From: Fimbriimonadaceae bacterium
Lineage (GTDB): Bacteria; Armatimonadota; Fimbriimonadia; Fimbriimonadales; Fimbriimonadaceae
Assembly (NCBI GenBank): GCA_020849075.1
Contig: JADLGZ010000152.1
Coordinates: 1-20,112, forward strand
Direction of reading: 5' to 3'
DNA length: 20,112 bases
Below are positions 15,731 to 20,112 of this stretch, piece after piece. Under the pieces are notes generated by a model. That model was not told where the DNA came from and did not search any database. It saw only the letters and a program-made list of their open reading frames with translations. Both the position numbers and the translations under genes were made by a program. Positions within the stretch are counted from its first letter, which is position 1. Every line of letters starts with the position of its first letter.

Positions 15731-15764
15731 TATACTCAAGAAACTTGAGTGCAATAGACTCACA
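15731..15764 (+). promoter_or_regulatory. HspR-type HAIR operator and -10 box of clpB
   Basis: CTTGAGT (15744-15750), 7 nt, then ACTCACA (15758-15764) matches the HAIR consensus CTTGAGT-N7-ACTCAAG in 12 of 14 positions, and its last base is the A of the clpB ATG. A further perfect half-site ACTCAAG lies at 15734-15740, forming a 7-bp inverted repeat with CTTGAGT over 3 nt. It overlaps a -10-like TATACT at 15731-15736. HspR represses clpB and dnaK operons through HAIR in actinobacteria and some other phyla. Bound repressor here would cover the -10, the leader and the start codon. Confidence 0.8.
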
Positions 15765-18346
15765 TGCGATTTGATAAGCTCACTCAGAAAACACTAGAAG
15801 CGGTCCAGTCTGCCCAGCAGGTGGCGGTGGATCGGCAGCACCAGCAGGTGGATTTGGAGCATGTCCTGCTGGCGATGTTAGCGCAGGATGGGGGGGTGGT
15901 GCGACCGATTCTAGATAAACTGGGGGCTGATCCGAAGAAACTTGAGCAAGCCTTGGTCCTTGAACTCAAGGCCCGCCCCGCCATCACGGGTCAAAGCGCG
16001 CAGTATGGAGCATCCTTTACCGGGAGGCTCCAGCAAGTCATTCAGGACGCCTTCAGTATTGCGGAGAAGATGGATGACGAGTACGTGTCGTCCGAGCACG
16101 TCCTCCTCGCTAGTCTGAAGGATAAAGGCGCTGCAGGTAAGGGGCTACGGGAAATCGGAGTCACGGAGGATCGCCTTCGTCAAGTGATCAATGAGATCCG
16201 TGGTGGCCAGCGTATCACCGATCAGAATGCGGAGTCGCGTTACCAAGCTTTGGAGAAGTACGGCATTGACCTCACGGAGCGGGCGCGCCAGGGCAAGCTG
16301 GATCCTGTCATTGGTCGGGATGAAGAGATTCGACGCGTGGTTCAGGTGCTTAGCCGGCGAACCAAGAACAACCCGGTCTTGATTGGCGAGCCAGGGGTGG
16401 GGAAGACCGCCGTGGTGGAAGGACTGGCCACGCGGGTCGTGAAGGGCGATGTGCCGGAGTCCCTGAGAGATAAGGCGGTGATCAGCCTTGACTTGGGCGC
16501 GATGGTGGCAGGCGCGAAGTACCGAGGCGAGTTTGAGGACCGTCTGAAGGCCGTTTTGGATGAGATCAAACAGGCCGAGGGACGGATCATCCTCTTTATT
16601 GATGAATTGCACACCTTGGTCGGGGCGGGGAAGGCCGAGGGCTCTCTTGATGCGGCTAATATGCTCAAGCCGATGCTGGCACGAGGCGAGTTGCGATGCA
16701 TCGGCGCAACAACCCTGAACGAGTATCGGCAGTACGTGGAGAAGGACGCAGCTCTAGAGCGACGATTCCAGACTGTTCTCGTGGATGAACCCACCGTGGA
16801 CGAGACCATTAGTATCCTTCGTGGCTTGAAGGAGCGCTACGAGATTCACCATGGTGTTCGGATCACGGACTCGGCCCTGGTGGCGGCAGCAACACTGAGT
16901 CATCGTTATGTCAGTGATCGCTTTTTGCCTGATAAGGCCATTGACTTGGTGGATGAAGCGGCGAGCAAGTTGAAGATCGAGATTGATAGCGTTCCGTCGG
17001 ATATTGATGAACTTCAAAGACAGACCGCTCAGCTCGAGATTGACCGCCAGGCCCTGCTTAAGGAAACCGACGATGCAAGCCGGAAGCGATTGGAAGCGAC
17101 GGAGAAACGCCTCGCTGAGGTGAACGAAGAGCTCGGGGCTAAGACGGCCGAGTGGCAAGTTGAGAAGGAAAAGATTGAGACCCTTCGCAAGGCGAAGGAA
17201 GAAATGGATGAGCTCAAGACGGAGCTTGAACAGGCTCAGCGCAATGCGGACTGGCAACGAGCCAGCGAGATTCAATATGGCCGGATGCCCCAGCTTCAAG
17301 GCGCCCTTGAGGAGATGCAGGGGATGAGTCAGATCCTACGCGAGGAGGTAGATAGCGAGGATATCGCTGAGGTCGTGAGCAAGTGGACGGGCATCCCGGT
17401 CAGTAAGCTGATGCAAGGGGAGATGGCGAAGCTGCTCCACCTTGAGGACGACCTGCGGAAGCGGGTGATCGGACAAGATGAAGCGCTTCGGATCGTAAGT
17501 GATGCGATTCGTAGGTCGCGTAGTGGCGTGAGTGATCCCAATCGCCCCATCGGCGCCTTCTTATTCCTCGGGCCAACGGGTGTTGGTAAGACCGAGACAG
17601 CCAAAGCTCTCGCCGAGTTTCTGTTCAATGATGAGAAAGCGCTCGTTCGCATTGACATGAGCGAATACGGGGAGAAGCATTCCGTGGCTCGGCTCCTCGG
17701 TGCGCCTCCTGGTTATGTTGGTTATGAAGAAGGCGGGCAATTGACCGAGCAGGTCAGACGCCACCCCTATAGCGTGATTCTGCTTGATGAAGTCGAGAAG
17801 GCCCACCCGGAAGTATTTAACGTTCTCTTGCAGGTCTTCGATGACGGACGCTTGACCGACGGTCAGGGTCGAACGGTGAACTTCCGAAATGCGATCGTCA
17901 TCATGACGAGCAACCTTGGTAGTGCCAACTATGGTGAGATCATGCTGGGGGTTGGGGAGTTCGAGAGAGTCAAGCGAGAGGTTCTCGATGAAGTCGGGCA
18001 TTTCTTCCGACCGGAGTTTCTAAACCGGCTTGATGACATTATTGTCTTCCGCCCATTGGGCGTGAATGAGATCAAGCAAATTGTGACGGTGCAGCTGGCT
18101 GCTGTGTCAAGAAGACTGGCCGAACGTCATATAACTCTGTCTTTAGACGAGGCGGCGATGTCTCACCTTGCAAGCACGGGCTTTGATCCGGTCTTTGGGG
18201 CGCGGCCCTTGAAGCGAGCGATTGAACGTGAGATTCTAAATCCCTTAGCGCAAAAGATTCTGGGCGGTGAGATCTTGGATGGATCGGCTGTTACCGTAAA
18301 AATTGTGAATGGTGAGCTGGGTTTCGAAATATTCTCGCCAGAATAG
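15764..18346 (+). CDS. clpB: ATP-dependent disaggregase ClpB
   Basis: 860 residues, full length. Two Clp N repeats (about 1-145). NBD1 has Walker A GEPGVGKT (208-215), Walker B IILFIDELH (275-283) and the GAKYRGEFEDR loop. The coiled-coil middle domain (about 410-525) marks ClpB rather than ClpA/ClpC. NBD2 has Walker A GPTGVGKT (603-610), Walker B ILLDE (672-676) and pore loop GYVGYEEGG. It pulls polypeptides out of aggregates together with DnaK and lacks a ClpP-docking IGF loop. No dnaK, grpE or hspR is adjacent. Control is probably by HspR through the HAIR element at its start. No terminator is visible after the gene. Confidence 0.97.
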   Translation: MRFDKLTQKTLEAVQSAQQVAVDRQHQQVDLEHVLLAMLAQDGGVVRPILDKLGADPKKLEQALVLELKARPAITGQSAQYGASFTGRLQQVIQDAFSIAEKMDDEYVSSEHVLLASLKDKGAAGKGLREIGVTEDRLRQVINEIRGGQRITDQNAESRYQALEKYGIDLTERARQGKLDPVIGRDEEIRRVVQVLSRRTKNNPVLIGEPGVGKTAVVEGLATRVVKGDVPESLRDKAVISLDLGAMVAGAKYRGEFEDRLKAVLDEIKQAEGRIILFIDELHTLVGAGKAEGSLDAANMLKPMLARGELRCIGATTLNEYRQYVEKDAALERRFQTVLVDEPTVDETISILRGLKERYEIHHGVRITDSALVAAATLSHRYVSDRFLPDKAIDLVDEAASKLKIEIDSVPSDIDELQRQTAQLEIDRQALLKETDDASRKRLEATEKRLAEVNEELGAKTAEWQVEKEKIETLRKAKEEMDELKTELEQAQRNADWQRASEIQYGRMPQLQGALEEMQGMSQILREEVDSEDIAEVVSKWTGIPVSKLMQGEMAKLLHLEDDLRKRVIGQDEALRIVSDAIRRSRSGVSDPNRPIGAFLFLGPTGVGKTETAKALAEFLFNDEKALVRIDMSEYGEKHSVARLLGAPPGYVGYEEGGQLTEQVRRHPYSVILLDEVEKAHPEVFNVLLQVFDDGRLTDGQGRTVNFRNAIVIMTSNLGSANYGEIMLGVGEFERVKREVLDEVGHFFRPEFLNRLDDIIVFRPLGVNEIKQIVTVQLAAVSRRLAERHITLSLDEAAMSHLASTGFDPVFGARPLKRAIEREILNPLAQKILGGEILDGSAVTVKIVNGELGFEIFSPE

Positions 18347-18378
18347 CAAATTACTGCTCATTTCATGGCAATTAATCA

Positions 18379-18384
18379 TATAAT
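18379..18384 (+). promoter_or_regulatory. Perfect -10 box of the ABM-like gene
   Basis: TATAAT at 18379-18384. Only weak -35 candidates (TGCTCA, 18 nt upstream) exist. Predicted start of transcription is about 18391, giving a leader of about 31 nt. Confidence 0.55.
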
Positions 18385-18390
18385 CATAGA

Positions 18391-18416
18391 CAGGTGTGAG
18401 AAATTACACTAACCTG
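18391..18416. repeat. Imperfect inverted repeat in the leader
   Basis: CAGGT (18391-18395) pairs with ACCTG (18412-18416). After a 2-nt bulge, GTG (18396-18398) pairs with CAC (18407-18409), leaving an 8-nt loop. It begins at the predicted +1 of the downstream gene and ends 5 nt before its ATG, where a Shine-Dalgarno is absent. It may be an operator or a translational control hairpin. Confidence 0.4.
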
Positions 18417-18421
18417 CTGAT

Positions 18422-18709
18422 ATGTTTACGGTGATTTCTCGATGGGAATTCGATCCGGCTCGCGAGACTGAGGTCAAGGCAATGGCTACGGAGACTATGC
18501 AGAAGCTCCTTAGCTGGGATGGAATCGAAGAAGGCTATAACGTGAGAGTGGGGCCAGGGGCCGTGTTGGCGATCTTGACTTATCGAGATGAGCCAACCTA
18601 TCAGAACCTGATTAAGGATCCTAATGGGCCATTTGAGCAATTGATTGGCGACAATAACCTAGAGTCCATGGCGACTTGGATTTGGTCAGAAAGCGGCGAG
18701 CGAGAGTAG
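18422..18709 (+). CDS. ABM-like (antibiotic biosynthesis monooxygenase fold) small protein
   Basis: 95 residues from ATG 18422. The pattern strand (MFTVISRWEFDP), helix (ARETEVKAMATETMQKLLSW), two strands (GYNVRVGPGAVLAILTYRD), helix (EPTYQNLIKDPNGPFEQL), strand (MATWIWSES) fits a ferredoxin-like dimeric alpha/beta barrel of the ABM type. Members range from quinol or heme-degrading monooxygenases to small-molecule sensors. No catalytic set identifies which, so function stays open. No Shine-Dalgarno is visible before the ATG. It follows clpB by 75 nt under its own -10 box and ends in a strong hairpin. Confidence 0.6.
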   Translation: MFTVISRWEFDPARETEVKAMATETMQKLLSWDGIEEGYNVRVGPGAVLAILTYRDEPTYQNLIKDPNGPFEQLIGDNNLESMATWIWSESGERE

Positions 18710-18733
18710 CAGGCAGGCATAATGCCTGCCTGC
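18709..18733. terminator. Strong hairpin shared by convergent genes
   Basis: A perfect 11-bp stem (GCAGGCAGGCA at 18709-18719, TGCCTGCCTGC at 18723-18733) with a 3-nt TAA loop begins on the last base of the ABM-like stop codon and ends 8 nt from the DinB-like stop. It can fold from either strand. T tracts are minimal (CTTAGG on plus). Confidence 0.7.
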
Positions 18734-18741
18734 CTTAGGTC

Positions 18742-19233
18742 TTAACCCATCCAGTGGACTTTTTCGTCGCCGAGAAGGGCCTGCTTGTAGTTCAGCTGAC
18801 CGTCGTGATACCAAATGTGGCTGACCGCAACTTGGGCGACCATGAAGAGCGGCATTTCCATACCGAAGGGGGTGGTGATGACCTTGTTGAGATCTTCATC
18901 GCTGGCATTGCTGATTGCACCGGCAAAGTCAGTGGCGGCAGCCTGTAGCGCGGCGATTGAATCCGACTTGGTGGCACAAACGGCTTGGAGCTTCTTGTAG
19001 CCTTCTTGCTCGTTATCGGCGAGGAAGTTGCCCTTCAGGGCCTCATTGGTCCAGATCAAGAGCGACAAGGCATCGGCCGTTAGGTCTGAGGCCGGCCTGG
19101 CAACGCCCCCGAAGTTGTGATTCCACTTGTCGTCCGGCAGGGCATTGATGTCAGCAATGTACATTCCGACAACACCATCAAGCCAGCGTGAGAGATAAGT
19201 TCGGGCGTCAACGCCCTGCAAAGTTGCACTCAT
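18742..19233 (-). CDS. DinB-like four-helix-bundle protein
   Basis: 163 residues. Four long helices with the C-terminal signature H139-x3-H143 (SHIWYHDGQLNYKQALLG), typical of the DinB/YfiT superfamily, whose members are metal-binding and often thiol (bacillithiol or mycothiol)-dependent transferases. The first metal ligand, normally a His in the second helix, is not present at the expected place (ASDLTADALSLL, 48-59); H39 is the only other nearby His. The enzyme may bind metal differently or have lost it. No Shine-Dalgarno; TAGCAT lies 8 nt before the start. Convergent with the ABM-like gene and downstream of dodecin, from which a hairpin separates it. Confidence 0.75.
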   Translation of the reverse strand: MSATLQGVDARTYLSRWLDGVVGMYIADINALPDDKWNHNFGGVARPASDLTADALSLLIWTNEALKGNFLADNEQEGYKKLQAVCATKSDSIAALQAAATDFAGAISNASDEDLNKVITTPFGMEMPLFMVAQVAVSHIWYHDGQLNYKQALLGDEKVHWMG

Positions 19234-19241
19234 GACGTTTC

Positions 19242-19247
19242 ATGCTA
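19242..19247 (-). promoter_or_regulatory. -10 box of the DinB-like gene, leaderless type
   Basis: On the minus strand TAGCAT ends 8 nt before the ATG at 19233. No -35 and no Shine-Dalgarno are seen. Confidence 0.35.
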
Positions 19248-19255
19248 GCTTAGTT

Positions 19256-19287
19256 ATGGCAACGGCGTCTATGACCGCCGTTGCCAT
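19256..19287 (-). terminator. Perfect 12-bp hairpin after dodecin
   Basis: ATGGCAACGGCG (19256-19267) pairs with CGCCGTTGCCAT (19276-19287) around an 8-nt loop. It begins 8 nt after the dodecin stop and lies before the DinB-like promoter. There is no T tract. Confidence 0.65.
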
Positions 19288-19295
19288 CTGGTGCT

Positions 19296-19499
19296 TTAGT
19301 CCTTGAGGATAAAGGTGACCTTCATAATCACTCGATACTCGGTGATCTGGCCGTTTTCAACCTCGACCTGTTGGTCTTGAATCCAAGCGGACTTAACGTT
19401 TTTCAAGGTGTCGTGGGCTCGCTGAACGCCCTGTTGAACCGCATCTTCAAAGCTCTTGTCGGACGAAGCGGAAATCTCAATAATCTTAGCGACTGCCAT
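19296..19499 (-). CDS. Dodecin, flavin-binding
   Basis: 67 residues, standard dodecin length. MAVAKIIEISASSDKSFEDAV, a helix (QQGVQRAHDTLKNVK), then W39 in SAWIQDQQVEV, and the closing strands ITEYRVIMKVTFILKD match the dodecin family. Dodecamers store riboflavin, FMN or FAD by stacking two isoalloxazine rings between symmetry-related tryptophans; W39 is the expected stacking residue. A cytoplasmic flavin buffer that limits photo- and redox damage. It diverges from an FAD-dependent proline dehydrogenase with 68 nt between starts. Only a distant AGG precedes the ATG. Confidence 0.93.
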   Translation of the reverse strand: MAVAKIIEISASSDKSFEDAVQQGVQRAHDTLKNVKSAWIQDQQVEVENGQITEYRVIMKVTFILKD

Positions 19500-19516
19500 A
19501 GGCGTAGCGTACCTAG

Positions 19517-19545
19517 ATTGTCATTCGATATTGGACCTCGTTCAA
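19517..19545 (-). promoter_or_regulatory. Dodecin promoter
   Basis: On the minus strand TTGAAC (19545-19540), 17 nt, then GACAAT (19522-19517). The leader would be about 10 nt long. The same TTGAAC-N17 spacing occurs at 5056. A nearer -10-like TACGCT sits 6 nt from the ATG as an alternative. Confidence 0.4.
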
Positions 19546-19550
19546 CCAAG

Positions 19551-19556
19551 TACAAT
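19551..19556 (+). promoter_or_regulatory. -10 box of the proline dehydrogenase gene
   Basis: TACAAT (5 of 6) ends 11 nt before ATG 19568. No Shine-Dalgarno is present, so the leader would be about 5 nt or absent. It lies just upstream of, and back to back with, the dodecin -35. Confidence 0.45.
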
Positions 19557-19567
19557 TTGACTGAACA

Positions 19568-20112
19568 ATGTCGTTCGGACGCGCCATCATCCTCAAAACC
19601 GCCGCCCTTAAGCCCGTTGAACGGCTCGTACGGCGATCGTTTTTGTTTCGCGGCGTGGTGAGGAGATTTATCGCTGGCGATACGCTAGCTGAAGCGATGA
19701 TCTCTGCGGAAGAAGTGGCGAAGCGCGGTCTAAAGGTGTCGCTCGACTTTCTGGGCGAGAGCACAACCAAGAGAGACGAGGCAGAGCAAGCTTGTGCGAT
19801 GTACCGCCAGATTGTTGAGGCGATCGCGGCAAGTCCACACCGCGATGCCATCAATATTTCTATCAAGCTGACGCAGTGCGGTCTCGACATTGATCCATCT
19901 TGGGCCGAGGATAATTATCGCCAAGTGCTGTGGCAGGCGGCGGAATCAAACACGTTTGTGCGGGTGGACATGGAAGCCACCGACTACACTGAGCGTACGA
20001 TCACGATGATTGAACGGGTCTTCGCGGACTTCAAGAACACGGGAACGGTCTTGCAGAGTTACTTGAAGCGCTCCATGGATGATACGCGGCGGATGGTCAA
20101 GCTTGGTGCGCG
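19568..20112 (+). CDS. Proline dehydrogenase (monofunctional PRODH), 3' end outside the window
   Basis: The first 181 residues are present; the gene runs off the right edge with the frame open. Diagnostic segments: KVSLDFLGEST (56-66), INISIKLTQCGLDID (95-109), VRVDMEATDYT (131-141) and GTVLQSYLKRSMDD (159-172), the strands and loops of the FAD-binding TIM barrel. PRODH oxidises proline to pyrroline-5-carboxylate and passes electrons to quinone at the inner membrane. The short N-terminus before the barrel indicates the monofunctional type rather than PutA, though a C-terminal fusion cannot be excluded. It is divergent from dodecin. The flavin link between the two is suggestive. Confidence 0.9.
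   Translation, partial: MSFGRAIILKTAALKPVERLVRRSFLFRGVVRRFIAGDTLAEAMISAEEVAKRGLKVSLDFLGESTTKRDEAEQACAMYRQIVEAIAASPHRDAINISIKLTQCGLDIDPSWAEDNYRQVLWQAAESNTFVRVDMEATDYTERTITMIERVFADFKNTGTVLQSYLKRSMDDTRRMVKLGA

Noticed and set aside
16145..17299. Minus-strand open frames of 155-181 residues inside clpB
   Set aside because: Antisense shadows of a strongly conserved gene with no independent signals.
1..20112. CRISPR arrays, tRNA or rRNA genes, insertion sequences, attachment sites, replication origin
   Set aside because: No regularly spaced direct repeats, cloverleaf-like segments, transposase motifs, terminal inverted repeats with target duplications, or DnaA-box clusters were seen by eye. A tRNAscan or Infernal run would settle the RNA genes.

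Overview
The window looks like chromosome of a Gram-negative-type bacterium with mid-range G+C. My best guess is Armatimonadota, class Fimbriimonadia. This rests on style: a giant secreted SBBP-type propeller protein with Ig-like tandem modules, a DinB protein, dodecin, an HspR-type (HAIR) operator at clpB, and many GTG/TTG starts. It is inference and was not checked against any database. No tRNA, rRNA, CRISPR array, transposase, integrase or phage gene is visible. Gene density is about 95% and every stretch over 300 bases belongs to a gene.

Layout. 93-5036 (+) encodes a 1647-residue secreted protein: signal peptide, DUF7948-like domain, a beta-propeller split by a ~360-residue insertion, and six ~100-residue Ig-like modules. 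A hairpin follows, then a 54-residue membrane microprotein. 5275-6789 (-) is a secreted M28 zinc peptidase. It diverges from a DoxX-like membrane protein, which is followed by a small unknown protein and an NlpC/P60-type hydrolase without a signal peptide. 8128-10528 (+) is a tight run nadK - OppF-like ABC ATPase - phoU. 10559-12135 (+) is a two-gene ABC exporter of the polysaccharide type (Wzm/Wzt, TagG/TagH). It meets, with no spare base, a convergent pair: a pentapeptide-repeat protein and a family 2 glycosyltransferase (12136-13311, -).

13323-15699 (+) is greA - lipoprotein - mnmE. The lipoprotein's whole signal peptide is written inside the 3' end of greA in another frame. clpB (15764-18346, +) has a HAIR operator abutting its start codon. 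An ABM-like small protein follows, then a strong hairpin shared with a convergent DinB-like gene. Last come dodecin (-) and, diverging from it, a proline dehydrogenase cut by the window end.

How the genes fit. Three themes are visible: cell-surface and secreted functions (propeller protein, peptidase, exporter plus glycosyltransferase, lipoprotein), housekeeping and stress (nadK, greA, mnmE, clpB), and flavin/redox (dodecin beside an FAD-dependent PRODH). The most unusual points are the out-of-frame overlap at greA, the three-half-site HAIR element, the promoter threaded through a terminator-like hairpin, the split propeller, and a recurring pattern suggesting leaderless transcripts: TANNNT 6-11 nt before the start codon and no Shine-Dalgarno. 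No clearly new multi-gene system is demonstrable from sequence alone. The best candidates for undescribed biology are the unknown/NlpC-P60 pair and the nadK-ABC-phoU cluster.
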